Origin: Candidatus Kutchimonas denitrificans
Lineage (GTDB): Bacteria > Gemmatimonadota > Gemmatimonadetes > Palauibacterales > KS3-K002
Length of the DNA stretch: 57,569 bases
NCBI GenBank assembly: GCA_011774835.1
Contig: JAACAK010000018.1
Location: 326-57,894, forward strand
Direction: 5' to 3'
The notes beneath the pieces were generated by a model. The model saw nothing but the letters and a program-made list of their open reading frames with translations. It searched no databases and was not told the DNA's origin. A program made the translations under genes and the position numbers. Every line of letters starts with the position of its first letter. The first letter of the stretch is position 1. Positions 23,747 through 32,697 of the stretch are shown in pieces.

Positions 23747-26293
23747 CTATTCGGCGAAGTCGCGCATCCCGGCGAGGGGCGTGCGGCGCAGCACGTCGCG
23801 GCTGTTCGCCATCCCGATGGCGGCGGTGAGGACCGCGGTGGCGATCCAGATCAGGACGAGCGGTAGGGCGGGAAGTTGGAAATCGAGTTCGAACAGGAAG
23901 ACGACCGCTGCCCAGCCTCCGATCGCGGCGAGTGCGACGCCGGCCAGGCCGGCGAAGGAGCCGAGTGCGAAGTACTCGGTGGCGAGTATGCGTGCGATGA
24001 TGCGGGAGCGAGCACCGAGGGTCTTGAGCAGGACCGACTCGCGGGCGCGCTGGTAGCGCGAGGTGGCGATGGCGCCGATCAGGATGACCGCACCGGCGGC
24101 GATACTGAACAGGGCCATGAAGCGGATCGCGACGGCGACCTTGCCGAGGATCGTATCGATCGCCTGGATGATGACGGTGAGATCGATGGCGGCGACGTTC
24201 GGGAAGCGCTGGACCATGTCGCGCTGGATCTCGGCCCGGGCCACGGGATCGTCCACCCGGGTGAGCATGACGAGGCTTTGGGGCGCGTTCTCCAGCGCGC
24301 CGGGCTCGAAGACGAAGAAGAAGTTCGGTTCGAAACGGGCCCAATCGACGCGTCGCACGTTGACGATCTCGGTCTCGACCGCCACACCCTGCACGTTCCA
24401 GGTCAGCCGGTCGCCGATCCCGACCCGCAGATCCTCGGCGATCTCCTCTTCGATCGATACGCGGGCGACGCCCCCCGCATCCTCCGCTGATTCTCCGAAC
24501 CACGAGCCAGCGACCAGCTCTTCCGACCCGACCAGCGAGTCGCGATAAGTGTGGCGGTACTGGCGGAGCAGCGCCCAGCGCGGGATCCGCCGTCCGGTCG
24601 TATCGGCGAGGATCTCCTCGACGCTGCGGTCCCCGACCTGGACCAGCTGGGCGGGCACGATCGGCGCTTGCTGCAGGATCGGGGCGCCCCGCTCGGTCAG
24701 CAGGTCCTGGAGGCCGGCCCGCTGATCGGGCTGTACGTCGAACATCAGAAGGTTCGGTCGATCCGGCCGGGTCTCCATCGTGATCTGGTCCAGCAGGTTG
24801 CGCTGCACCACGTAGACCAGAGCGATGAGGAAGACGCCGGACCCGATGGCCAGGGTGATGGCGGCCGTCTGGTTGTGCGGTCTAAAAAGGTTGGCGATGC
24901 CCTGGCGCAGGGCGAAGCGGGCCCGGGCCGGGAAGAAACGGCGTGTGAGCTTCATCAGCGCCCAGGCGGTAAAGCCCAGGGCGGCGGCGGTCACGACGGC
25001 GGCGCCGGCGAAGCCGAAGCCGATGGCCGGGGCCGGCGCCTGCCAGAGCGTGAGGGCCAGCAGGGTGAGGCCTATGGCGGCGTAGGTCGAAAGGCGCCAC
25101 GGGTCGCGGCGCCGGCGGCGACTCTCGTAATCGCGGCGGAGGGCGCGGAGCGGCGCCACGTCCTTGATTTTGAGCAGAGGGAGGAACGCGAACAGGAGCG
25201 CCACCCAGACACCGATCCCGAAGCCGGCGAGGATCGCCGAGGGCACGGGATCGAAGGGGACATCCAGCGGGAGGAAATCGCGCAGCACGATGGGAAGCGC
25301 CGCTTGCACGCCCAGCCCCAGCGCCACGCCGACCGTCGCTCCCACCAGGCCCATCAGGCCGGCCTGGAGCAGATAGATCGCGAACGTCTGCCACTGTCGG
25401 GCGCCGATGCAGCGCAGCACCGCGGCCGTGTCCAGCTTGTCGCTGACGAAGACGTGCACGCCGCTGGCAACGCCCACGCCGCCGAGCAGCAGAGCCACCA
25501 GCCCGACGAGCGCCAGGAAAGCTCCCATGTCGTCGAGCCCCTCGGTCAGGTCGTCCTCGTACTCATCGACGGTCGTCGACCAGACGCGGTTGGCCTCGAG
25601 CAGCGAGTCTTTCTCCTCGATCAGGCGCTCGGCGGCCTGCGGCTCCTCGAGCTGGATGTAGGCCTGTCGAACCGAGATGCTGCCGAAGCGAAGCAGCTCG
25701 GTGTCGTCCAGGTAGTCCGACGGTATGTAGACCCGCGGGCTGAAGGCGGACCGAAGGCCGATGTCACCGGGCACGCCCGTGACGGTGCCCTCGATGACGA
25801 AGCGAGCCCGACCGATGGCCAGCGTATCGCCGATCTCCGCGTCGAGCTGAACGAGCACGGCCGGATCCACCAGGGCGCGGCGCGCCTCTCGGAAAGTGTC
25901 CCAGGCGCCCGGCGGCTCGGTGGTGATCTGGCCGTAGAACGGGTAGTCACCGGTGGGGGACTGGACCTCGACCAATCGCGTCATCCCGGACCCCGTGGCC
26001 AGAGCCATGGAGGTGAAGGAGCGCATCCAGGCGACCTCGGCGCCCTCCGCCTCCAGAGAGTCGATGACGGCCAGCACATCGTCTTCGAACTCCCAGCGGC
26101 TCCCCAGGACCAGGTCGGCGCCCAGCAGCGCCCGGGCCTGGTCGGTGACGGCGGAGATGACATTGGCACGGAACGAAGAGATGGCTACGAGGGCCGCGAC
26201 ACCCAGCGTCACCGCCACGATGTAGAGCGCGAGCCGCCGGCGCGTCGATCGGCTCTCGCGACGCGCCATCGCTAGGGTGAATCGAGCGCTCAT
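23747..26293 (-). CDS. ybbP: YbbP-like large FtsX-type ABC permease
   Basis: 848 residues, the length of YbbP-type permeases with ten TM helices: N-terminal helix (LALYIVAVTLGVAALVAISSF), first periplasmic domain, FtsX domain one (LVGLVALLLGGVGVASGVHVFVSDKLDTAAVLRCIGARQWQTF), a central pair of helices, second periplasmic domain and FtsX domain two (FSIAAGAVILIGAIATSRYQRARESVLLKTLGARSR). In E. coli ybbP is encoded with ybbA next to tesA, exactly as here. The exported substrate is unknown; a role in envelope lipid or lipoprotein handling is likely from the MacB/Lol fold. Overlaps ybbA by 4 nt. Confidence 0.88.
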   Translation of the reverse strand: MSARFTLAMARRESRSTRRRLALYIVAVTLGVAALVAISSFRANVISAVTDQARALLGADLVLGSRWEFEDDVLAVIDSLEAEGAEVAWMRSFTSMALATGSGMTRLVEVQSPTGDYPFYGQITTEPPGAWDTFREARRALVDPAVLVQLDAEIGDTLAIGRARFVIEGTVTGVPGDIGLRSAFSPRVYIPSDYLDDTELLRFGSISVRQAYIQLEEPQAAERLIEEKDSLLEANRVWSTTVDEYEDDLTEGLDDMGAFLALVGLVALLLGGVGVASGVHVFVSDKLDTAAVLRCIGARQWQTFAIYLLQAGLMGLVGATVGVALGLGVQAALPIVLRDFLPLDVPFDPVPSAILAGFGIGVWVALLFAFLPLLKIKDVAPLRALRRDYESRRRRRDPWRLSTYAAIGLTLLALTLWQAPAPAIGFGFAGAAVVTAAALGFTAWALMKLTRRFFPARARFALRQGIANLFRPHNQTAAITLAIGSGVFLIALVYVVQRNLLDQITMETRPDRPNLLMFDVQPDQRAGLQDLLTERGAPILQQAPIVPAQLVQVGDRSVEEILADTTGRRIPRWALLRQYRHTYRDSLVGSEELVAGSWFGESAEDAGGVARVSIEEEIAEDLRVGIGDRLTWNVQGVAVETEIVNVRRVDWARFEPNFFFVFEPGALENAPQSLVMLTRVDDPVARAEIQRDMVQRFPNVAAIDLTVIIQAIDTILGKVAVAIRFMALFSIAAGAVILIGAIATSRYQRARESVLLKTLGARSRIIARILATEYFALGSFAGLAGVALAAIGGWAAVVFLFELDFQLPALPLVLIWIATAVLTAAIGMANSRDVLRRTPLAGMRDFAE

Positions 26294-26988
26294 GCCGGCG
26301 CCGTCCGCTCGTCCGCGACGATCCGGCCACCGCTCAACCTGACGATGCGATGCGCGCGCCCGGCCAACTCGCCGTCGTGGGTCACCAGGACCAGCGTCGT
26401 GCCCTCTTCACGATTCAACGTGACCATCAGGTCGATGACGGTCGCTCCGGTATCGGCGTCGAGGTTGCCGGTAGGCTCGTCGGCCATCAGGATCCGCGGC
26501 CTGTTGGCGAAGGCTCGGGCCAGACCGACCCGCTGCTGCTCGCCGCCGGACAGCTGGGCTGGGTAATGGTGCGTGCGGTCGCCCAGTCCGACGCGCTCGA
26601 GCAGCTCGCGGGCCCGGACTCGCGCCTCCTGTTGGTCGGCGGCGCCGTCGCCCTGGAGCTCGATGGGCACCAGAACGTTCTCGAGGGCCGTCAGCGTCGG
26701 GATCAACTGGAAACTCTGGAAGACGAAGCCTACCTTTTCCGCTCGCAGCACGGCCCGCTCGTCCTCGGACAGGCTGTTCAGGTTCTGGCCATCCAGCGTG
26801 ACCTGGCCGGAGGTCGGCAGGTCGAGCCCGGCCAACAGGCCGAGCAGCGTGGTCTTGCCGGATCCAGATGGCCCGACGATGGCCACGGCGTCGCCTTCCT
26901 CGAGTTCGAGGTCGATATCGGATAGCACGGTGAGCGGCCGGCCGCCGCTCATGTATGTTTGCTCGAGTCCCTCAGCAACGATCATCAT
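26290..26988 (-). CDS. ybbA: YbbA-like ABC transporter ATP-binding protein
   Basis: 232 residues. Walker A GPSGSGKTT, Q-loop FVFQSFQLIPTLTALENVLVP, signature LSGGEQQRVGLARA, Walker B ILMADEPTGNLD, switch VTHD. All are intact. Starts MMIVAEGLEQTYMSGGRPLTV at ATG 26988, which interlocks with the divergent tesA ATG (26987) in the palindrome CATG; the second ATG at 26985 is an alternative. The stop overlaps ybbP. Confidence 0.92.
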   Translation of the reverse strand: MMIVAEGLEQTYMSGGRPLTVLSDIDLELEEGDAVAIVGPSGSGKTTLLGLLAGLDLPTSGQVTLDGQNLNSLSEDERAVLRAEKVGFVFQSFQLIPTLTALENVLVPIELQGDGAADQQEARVRARELLERVGLGDRTHHYPAQLSGGEQQRVGLARAFANRPRILMADEPTGNLDADTGATVIDLMVTLNREEGTTLVLVTHDGELAGRAHRIVRLSGGRIVADERTAPA

Positions 26989-27682
26989 GGTCCAGAGAAT
27001 ATTGGTCTGCGGCGTCGCCGCTTTCGTTCTGGCCTGCGGTAGTGATCAGCGCGATGTCGCTGTACGCTCGCAGGACGGGACCGATTCGGCAAGCCAGGCG
27101 GCGAAACCGGTCGTGCTCTTCCTGGGCACCAGCCTGACGGCAGGCCTGGGGTTGGCCCGGGAGCAAGCGTACCCGGCGCTCATCCAGGCGAAGATCGATT
27201 CGGCCGGCCTGACCTACCGGGTCGTGAACGCCGGGGTGAGCGGCGAGACGTCGGCCGGCGGTCTGCGGCGGATCGATTGGCTGCTGCGCCAGCCGGTGGC
27301 GGTCCTGGTGGTGGAGCTCGGTGCCAACGACATGCTGCGGGGGCAGAGCGTGGAGGCGCTGCGGTCCAACCTGGAGGAGATCATCGAACGTACCCGGGCG
27401 GCGCATCCGGAAGCGCGGATCGTGCTCGCGGGCATGAAGGCGGCGCCGAACCTGGGCCCCAGGTACACCGCCGAATTCGAATCGGTCTTCGTGGAGCTCG
27501 CCCAGGAAAGGGACGTCGAGCTGATCCCGTTCCTCCTGGAGGGCGTGGCCGGAGTGCCCGAGCTCAATCAGCCGGACGGCAACCATCCCACGGCGGAGGG
27601 GCAGCGGATCGTGGCGGAGAACGTCTGGCAGGTGCTGAGACCGATTCTGGTGAAGCGCGAGTCCCGCGTGGGGGTCAACTGA
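26987..27682 (+). CDS. tesA: TesA-like SGNH-fold arylesterase/thioesterase (lipoprotein)
   Basis: 231 residues from ATG 26987. The signal ends in lipobox VLAC (Cys17). SGNH blocks: I FLGTSLTAGLG (the usual GDS is GTS here, Ser kept), II around NAGVSGETSAGG with Gly, III ELGANDML with Asn, V PDGNHPT with the Asp-His pair. Members hydrolyse acyl thioesters, lysophospholipids and aryl esters in the periplasm. Divergent overlap with ybbA reproduces the E. coli tesA/ybbA-ybbP neighbourhood. GTS in place of GDS removes the block I Asp, which could alter activity. OmpA/BON gene follows after 7 nt. Confidence 0.9.
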   Translation: MVQRILVCGVAAFVLACGSDQRDVAVRSQDGTDSASQAAKPVVLFLGTSLTAGLGLAREQAYPALIQAKIDSAGLTYRVVNAGVSGETSAGGLRRIDWLLRQPVAVLVVELGANDMLRGQSVEALRSNLEEIIERTRAAHPEARIVLAGMKAAPNLGPRYTAEFESVFVELAQERDVELIPFLLEGVAGVPELNQPDGNHPTAEGQRIVAENVWQVLRPILVKRESRVGVN

Positions 27683-27689
27683 GGAGGAC

Positions 27690-28406
27690 ATGAACCGAGT
27701 CGTCACTCTCGTGCTCGGTGTGCTCGCGCTGGCCGCGATCTGGGCGGTCTGCGCTCTGGCGAGTCGCGGCAGTATCGAGCGCGATCTGGCCTCGCGATCG
27801 CGGAGCGCCCTGGCCGACGCGAACATCGATTGGGCCAGCGTCGATGCGAGCGGCCGCGATCTGACGCTGACCGGCCTGGCGCCCAGCGCGGCGGAGCGAG
27901 CCCGTGCCGGCCGGGTGGTGTCGGCGGTCTGGGGAGTGCGAGCGCTGCAGGACGAGACCAAGCTGGCGCCGCCGGAGGAGGTCGTCGCGGCGGAGCCGGA
28001 AGGCGTGAGCGAGGGTGAGGAGCCTGTCGCCGCTCCAATCTGCGACCGGGCGGATCAGATAGTGGCGGAAATTCCCGCGATCCGCTTCCCGGTCGGGAGC
28101 ACGGTGCTGGACGCGAAGAGCTACGGCGCCCTCGATCGCGTCGTCGCTTTGCTCGACTGCCCCGGGCTGCGGATCGAGCTGGTGGGCCACGCGGACTCTC
28201 AGGGCCCCAGTGGGATGAATCGCGAGTTGAGCCGCTGGCGTGCCGAGGCGGCGCGGGAGTACCTGTTGAGCCGCGGCGTCGGGAGCGGCCGGCTCGTGGT
28301 TCGCGGCGCCGGAGAGTCGGAACCGGTCGCGCCGAACACGACCGCCGGCGGACGCGCGCTCAACCGTCGCCTCGAGGTGCGTCTCGTCGAACCGGAGGCT
28401 GGATGA
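27690..28406 (+). CDS. membrane-anchored BON plus OmpA-family peptidoglycan-binding protein
   Basis: 238 residues; strong SD GAGGAGG before the ATG. N-terminal TM anchor (VVTLVLGVLALAAIWAVCALA), a BON-like phospholipid-binding domain (about 30-90, ending GVRALQDET), a Glu/Pro-rich linker, and an OmpA C-terminal domain (about 125-236) with FPVGSTVLDAKSYGALDRV, ELVGHADSQGPSGMNRELSRWRAEAAREYL and the ALNRRLEVRL end. The Asp and Arg that hold diaminopimelate are present. It resembles ArfA/OmpATb-type proteins. The stop overlaps the HhH gene by ATGA, so the two products are probably made in stoichiometry. Confidence 0.88.
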   Translation: MNRVVTLVLGVLALAAIWAVCALASRGSIERDLASRSRSALADANIDWASVDASGRDLTLTGLAPSAAERARAGRVVSAVWGVRALQDETKLAPPEEVVAAEPEGVSEGEEPVAAPICDRADQIVAEIPAIRFPVGSTVLDAKSYGALDRVVALLDCPGLRIELVGHADSQGPSGMNRELSRWRAEAAREYLLSRGVGSGRLVVRGAGESEPVAPNTTAGGRALNRRLEVRLVEPEAG

Positions 28407-29131
28407 TCTACCTGGCGACCCAGATCCTCTTCTGCGTGCTCATCGCGGCGCTGATCGGTGGCTTTCTCGGCTGGCTGCTCCGCGGGCAAAGCGCCGCCGC
28501 CCGTCGGGCCGCGCTCGAGGCCGAGTTGAGCCAGCGAACGTCCGCCATGGAGAGGGCGGAGGCGGAGCGCGATCGCCTGTCTGCGAGGAACGACAGCCTG
28601 GTGATCCAGCTGGAGGAGTCGAGGCGGCAGGCAACAGAGAACGAAGCGCGGCAGCAGGTGCTCGAGCGGGAACTGGCCGCGTCCCGGGAACGGGTGGTGG
28701 CGCTGGACCAGGAGGCGCGCGCCGCCCGGGAGCGCGCCGGCTCTCTGGAATCGGAGCTGGCGGTTCGGGAGGAACGGGTACGGGAGCTGAGCGGGAGCCT
28801 CGAGGCCGCCAGGTCCGCGGCGGCAACCTCGCGGCCCGCGGCGCCTGCGCGGCCGAAGCCGGGACCTCCGCGGGAGAGGCCGGCCTGGGCGCTGGCCGCG
28901 CCGGAAGGAGAAGCCGACGATCTGAAGCGGATCCGCGGGGTCGGGCCCAAGCTGTCGAACCTGCTGAACGATCTGGGGATCTACCACTTCCGGCAGATCG
29001 CGCGCTTCACACCGGCCGACATCGAGTGGGTGGGCTCGCAGCTGAAGGCATTTCCGGGCCGGATCGTCAGGGACCGTTGGGTGGAGCAGGCGAGGGAACT
29101 GCACTTCGAGAAGTACGGCGAGCGACTCTGA
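28403..29131 (+). CDS. membrane-anchored coiled-coil protein with C-terminal helix-hairpin-helix domain
   Basis: 242 residues. TM helix at 5-27 (ATQILFCVLIAALIGGFLGWLL), a long charged coiled coil (about 30-135, rich in AERDRLSARND/QEARAARERAGSLESEL), a Pro/Ala linker with PARPKPGPPRERP, and a C-terminal HhH region (about 172-240) with ADDLKRIRGVGPKLSNLLNDLGIYHFRQIARFTPADIEWV. This last domain is labelled predicted flap endonuclease-1-like 5' nuclease in databases but is a DNA- or protein-binding HhH without nuclease residues. The preceding OmpA/BON gene overlaps it, hinting at a wall-to-cytoplasm pair. Confidence 0.82.
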   Translation: MIYLATQILFCVLIAALIGGFLGWLLRGQSAAARRAALEAELSQRTSAMERAEAERDRLSARNDSLVIQLEESRRQATENEARQQVLERELAASRERVVALDQEARAARERAGSLESELAVREERVRELSGSLEAARSAAATSRPAAPARPKPGPPRERPAWALAAPEGEADDLKRIRGVGPKLSNLLNDLGIYHFRQIARFTPADIEWVGSQLKAFPGRIVRDRWVEQARELHFEKYGERL

Positions 29132-29165
29132 GCGTTACATCGAAACGTAGACAAGGAGAACCGGT

Positions 29166-29882
29166 ATGCCGAACTTGGACGGCAAGGTGGCCATCGTGAC
29201 AGGAGGCAGCAAAGGGATTGGACTCGGGATCGCCGCGGCGCTGGCGGATGCAGGCGCGTCGGTGGTGCTCTGCTCGCGGGACGAGAGCGAAGCGCGGAGC
29301 GCGGCGGACGACATCGCGTCGAACGGCGGTCGGGCGATGGGCCTGGGGGTGGACGTGCGAAAGCACGACGACGTGAAGCGCCTGATCACGGCGGCGACCG
29401 ACGAGTTCGGCGGCCTCGACATCCTGGTCGCCAACGCCGGCGTGGGCGGCTTCGGTCCCATCGACGAGCTGGAGCCCGACGAGTGGCGCCGGGTCATCGA
29501 TACGAATCTGACTGGCGTCTACTACTGCTGCCACGAGGCGGTTCCCGCTCTCAAGAAACGAGGCGGCGGCTGGATCATAACCATCGGCAGTCTGGCCGGC
29601 CGCAACACCTTCGCTGGCGGCACCGCCTACAACGCGTCGAAGTTCGGCCTGCTCGGCTTCACCGAGGCGCTGATGCTCGACGTGCGGCACGACGACATCC
29701 GGGTCAGTTGCGTGATGCCGGGCAGCGTCGACACCCATTTCGACGGGTCGAAGCCGGGAAGCGATTCCTGGAAGCTGACGCCGGACGACGTGGCCAAGGT
29801 CGTGCTCCAGCTGCTGGATCACGACGCGCGGTCTCTGCCCAGCAAGGTGGAGATCCGGCCCTCGCGTCCCAAGAAGCGATGA
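29166..29882 (+). CDS. short-chain dehydrogenase/reductase (SDR)
   Basis: 238 residues. Cofactor loop TGGSKGIGLGIA, NAG motif (ILVANAGVGG), catalytic Ser in ITIGSLAGR and YNASK with Tyr and Lys. The classical SDR fold is complete, with likely NADP(H) or NAD(H) preference undecided: SRDE after strand 2 suits NADP. The substrate is unknown; it resembles 3-oxoacyl-ACP reductase-like SDRs. SD AAGGAGAACC precedes the ATG. Confidence 0.88.
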   Translation: MPNLDGKVAIVTGGSKGIGLGIAAALADAGASVVLCSRDESEARSAADDIASNGGRAMGLGVDVRKHDDVKRLITAATDEFGGLDILVANAGVGGFGPIDELEPDEWRRVIDTNLTGVYYCCHEAVPALKKRGGGWIITIGSLAGRNTFAGGTAYNASKFGLLGFTEALMLDVRHDDIRVSCVMPGSVDTHFDGSKPGSDSWKLTPDDVAKVVLQLLDHDARSLPSKVEIRPSRPKKR

Positions 29883-29930
29883 CGTCGGGAGGTGACCGGT
29901 TGGCGGTCTTGCCCTGACCTGGGGGAATCG

Positions 29931-30329
29931 ATGTGTGAGACAAAGGCGAGGATCATCCCCGTTATCCTGCCGCTTTGCGCCGTGGCGGCTCAGCTCTCGG
30001 GATGCAACCCGACGTACGGCGTCGCTGGACAGCCGTCGCCGGAGAGGGAATCGTCCGAGGCTGAGATGCAGATCATGTACACCTGGTTGATCGGGTTTCG
30101 CCGTGAGCAGGAACGCGAGTTCGCCGAGCGTTCGCGCTATTGCGAGGAAGTGAGCTGCGACGGGAGAGTCACTTTGCTGCCCGCGCCGTACCAAACCGAT
30201 TACAGGGTGAGCTCGTCCGGCAAGAGCTACTCCGTGAGCGTGCGTCACAGACCCAGCGGTCGGGTCTGCCAGCTGGAGGATGGCTTCGATGCCTACCCGG
30301 AACGCGCGGGCCGAGTCATTTGCCGTTGA
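29931..30329 (+). CDS. lipoprotein of unknown function
   Basis: 132 residues from ATG 29931 preceded by GGGGGAA. Lipobox LSGC (Cys about 25) after ILPLCAVAAQ. The mature part is short and charged, with two cysteines in SRYCEEVSCDGRV and one each in RVCQLEDGF and VICR, suggesting two disulfides. I do not recognise a family. It is followed after 9 nt by the DUF72 gene. Confidence 0.6.
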   Translation: MCETKARIIPVILPLCAVAAQLSGCNPTYGVAGQPSPERESSEAEMQIMYTWLIGFRREQEREFAERSRYCEEVSCDGRVTLLPAPYQTDYRVSSSGKSYSVSVRHRPSGRVCQLEDGFDAYPERAGRVICR

Positions 30330-30338
30330 GCAGAGGTC

Positions 30339-31148
30339 ATGAGCGCGCGGTTTCACATCGGAACGCAGGGCTGGTCCTACTCAGACTGGACCGGACCGTT
30401 CTACCCGGAGCGGACGCCCAGCTCTCGCTTCCTCGAGATGTACGCCGAGGCTTTCGCCGCCGTCGAGGTCGACAGCTCGTTCTACGCGGTGCCGCCGGCG
30501 TCGCACTTCATCGGATGGCGCGAGCGGACGCCAGAATCGTTTCGCTTCTCGTTCAAGCTGCCGGGCGTGGTGACGCACGAGCATCGGTTGCGGGGGGGCC
30601 AGGAGGTGGTCGAGACGTTCTGCCGGCGCGCCGAGGTTCTGGAGCGGCGACTCGGAGTCATCCTGGTGCAGCTGCCGCCCGACTTCACGCCGACCGAACG
30701 GCCCGCCCTGGAGTCGTTCCTGGAGCGGCTCCCGGATGGCTTCCGTTTCGCCGTGGAATTTCGGCACCCGGACTGGCTCAGCGCCGACACGCTGCGGCTG
30801 CTGGAGTCCGCCGGAGTGGCGCACGCGCTGTCCGACGGGCCCTGGATCCCCCGCGCCGGGGTGATGCGGGCGGCCCTCGAGCCGACCGCGGACGTGGCGT
30901 ATTTTCGCTGGCTGGGCGAGCGTCCCCACCTGGACAGCTACAGGCGCACGCAATTCGACCGCTCGACGGAGATCGGGGCCTGGGCCCGGGTCCTTCAGGA
31001 GCTGAGCGGACGGGTGCGAGACATCTACGGCTTTTTCAACAACCACTACGAGGGCCATTCGCCGGCGAGCGCGCGGCGACTGTTGAGGGTGTTGGGCCAG
31101 CCGGTCACCGAGCCGGACGACCTGAACCCGCAGCTATCCCTCTTCTGA
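30339..31148 (+). CDS. DUF72 (YecE-like) TIM-barrel protein
   Basis: 269 residues. Typical DUF72 landmarks: GTQGWSYSDWTGPFYPE at the N terminus, DSSFYAVPPASHFIGW, FSFKLPGVVTHEHRL, GVILVQLPPDFTP, FAVEFRHPDWL, VAYFRWLGERP and DIYGFFNNHYEGHSPASA. The fold is a TIM-like barrel with an unproven nuclease-like pocket. The function is unknown. A second, more YecE-like copy is at 35427-36134. Stop immediately abuts (0 nt) the convergent NTF2-like stop. Confidence 0.88.
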   Translation: MSARFHIGTQGWSYSDWTGPFYPERTPSSRFLEMYAEAFAAVEVDSSFYAVPPASHFIGWRERTPESFRFSFKLPGVVTHEHRLRGGQEVVETFCRRAEVLERRLGVILVQLPPDFTPTERPALESFLERLPDGFRFAVEFRHPDWLSADTLRLLESAGVAHALSDGPWIPRAGVMRAALEPTADVAYFRWLGERPHLDSYRRTQFDRSTEIGAWARVLQELSGRVRDIYGFFNNHYEGHSPASARRLLRVLGQPVTEPDDLNPQLSLF

Positions 31149-31568
31149 TCAGCCCTCGACCGGGTCGTCGGACGAATGGAGGTGTATGAGCTTCCAGGTG
31201 TCGACCCGCTTCTCGTAGATCTCGGTCCAGCGGCCGCTCTTGCGATGGACGCCGTTCCCGCGGCGGACCTCCACGTCATAGCGGGACGTTATCCAACCGA
31301 TGCGATCGTCGCGACGTTCATCGACCCGGATGTTGTGGTCGTAGGTTCTCAGCTTGAAAGCGTTATACGTTTGGAGCACCGGCGTCACGTGCTCCAGGAA
31401 GTCCTGCAGGTTCTTGAAGACCGGGGGCGGTATGGAATCGAAGATCAGGCAGCTGGAATCGTAGATCTCTCCCAGCGCACCCAGATCGAAATCGTTCCAT
31501 GCCCTGACGTGCGCCTCGTGTCGGTCCAACAACCGTGCCTGCTCGTTGTCTGTCATCTTCATGCTCAT
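31149..31568 (-). CDS. NTF2-like (SnoaL/DUF4440-type) protein, cytoplasmic
   Basis: 139 residues from ATG 31568, which overlaps the methyltransferase stop as ATGA. Sequence starts MSMKMTDNEQARLLDRHEAHVRAWNDFDLGALGEIYDSSCLIFD and ends in strands IGWITSRYDVEVRRG and WTEIYEKRVDTWKLIHLHSS: the alpha+beta cone with polar pocket residues. No signal peptide. Likely a ligand-binding or ketosteroid-isomerase-like protein working with the co-translated methyltransferase. Confidence 0.78.
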   Translation of the reverse strand: MSMKMTDNEQARLLDRHEAHVRAWNDFDLGALGEIYDSSCLIFDSIPPPVFKNLQDFLEHVTPVLQTYNAFKLRTYDHNIRVDERRDDRIGWITSRYDVEVRRGNGVHRKSGRWTEIYEKRVDTWKLIHLHSSDDPVEG

Positions 31569-32560
31569 CTCGTTGCCGTGACGATCGACAATTCTTCGTC
31601 GTCCCGAATCCAATGAATGTCCCGGAACCCCGCGCCGTCCAGCCAGCCGTTGACCTCCTGGAACGTATAGCAGCGACCGACCCCGTTGTTCAACAGCATG
31701 TGGAGCGAGAAGACCGCAGCGGCGGGCGGCGTGGTCCGATCGTTCTCCATGATCAGATCGTGAATGGCGATGGTGCCGCCGGGCTCGAGACGGCTCAGCA
31801 GCCGCTCGAAGAGCGCCCGGTTGGCGTTGAAGCTGCGGCTATGGATCACGTTGGAAATCCAGATGAAGTCGTAGCTGGCCGGCAGCTCGCCTTCGTCGAC
31901 GTCGTACTCGAGTATGGTGATGCGGTCCTCGAGGCCGGCGGAGGCGACGACGTCGCGAGCGACTGCGGCCGCGATGGGACGATCGACCAGCGTCGAATGC
32001 AGCTCCTGGTAGGCGCGGCAGAACGCGACCGAGTAGGTCCCCGCGCCGCCGCCGAGGTCGAGCATCCGGCGACGGTCATCCAGCTCGACGGACCCGTTCA
32101 GAAGTATGTCGGCGGCGCGCGAGCGAGCGTTGCGGTGGATCGAGAGCAGCAGGCTGCGCGCCGCGACCGGGTCGTCGCGGAACGGGGTCTTTTCCCGCTG
32201 CCGCTGGCCGGTGCGCAGGGCTTCCGGGAGCCTGGCCCAAAGCTCCCAGCTGTCTCGGGCCGCGCGCAGCCGGTGACCCAGATAGTCGAGGGACTCGGGA
32301 ACGAGGAAGCGCGCGGCCTCCTCGGTGTTGGAGTAGCGTCCGGTTTCCTTGTTCAGCAGCCCCAGGGCGGCGAGGGCGTCGAGGAAGAGGAGCGCGGCGC
32401 GGGCATCGAGCCCCAGCCGTTCGGCCAGCTCATCGGCGGTGAGGGGTCCCTGAGCCAGCTGAGCGGGTAGGTCGAGGGCCGCTGCTTCGAGGACCAGCCT
32501 GTCGGCCCAGTAGTTGGCGCTCTCCTCGAGCCGCTCGGGTGTCCACTTATCGGGTTTCAT
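31565..32560 (-). CDS. class I SAM O-methyltransferase (ASMT/small-molecule type)
   Basis: 331 residues. N-terminal winged-helix dimerisation domain (ANYWADRLVLEAAALDLPAQLAQGPLTADELAERLGLDARAALLFLDALAALGLL) and a C-terminal Rossmann domain with SAM loop LDLGGGAGTYSVAFCRAY, acidic LVDRP, and the FIWISNVIHSRSF and EPGGTIAIHDLIM motifs, as in acetylserotonin/polyketide O-methyltransferases. Catalytic His in IHSR or IHDL is plausible. Co-translated with the NTF2-like gene. Confidence 0.85.
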   Translation of the reverse strand: MKPDKWTPERLEESANYWADRLVLEAAALDLPAQLAQGPLTADELAERLGLDARAALLFLDALAALGLLNKETGRYSNTEEAARFLVPESLDYLGHRLRAARDSWELWARLPEALRTGQRQREKTPFRDDPVAARSLLLSIHRNARSRAADILLNGSVELDDRRRMLDLGGGAGTYSVAFCRAYQELHSTLVDRPIAAAVARDVVASAGLEDRITILEYDVDEGELPASYDFIWISNVIHSRSFNANRALFERLLSRLEPGGTIAIHDLIMENDRTTPPAAAVFSLHMLLNNGVGRCYTFQEVNGWLDGAGFRDIHWIRDDEELSIVTATR

Positions 32561-32697
32561 CCGTCTCTCGGCGTCGGGTGCGATCTGTAGTACCCATAGC
32601 TTGAATCACCGTCGGCTCGCAAGGGATCTTGCCAGCCCGCTCTCCCGCGGCTACGTGTAAACGGGACGCCCTGGACCAGACCGAACAGGAGGTCGCT

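Noticed and set aside
23871-23881. Third copy of GGAAGTTGGAA as a dispersed repeat
   Set aside because: Lies inside the ybbP coding sequence and has no inverted partner; likely coincidence.
24551-26275. 574-codon plus-strand frame antisense to ybbP
   Set aside because: Asp/Gln/Arg/His-rich without motifs; mirror of a well-recognised permease.
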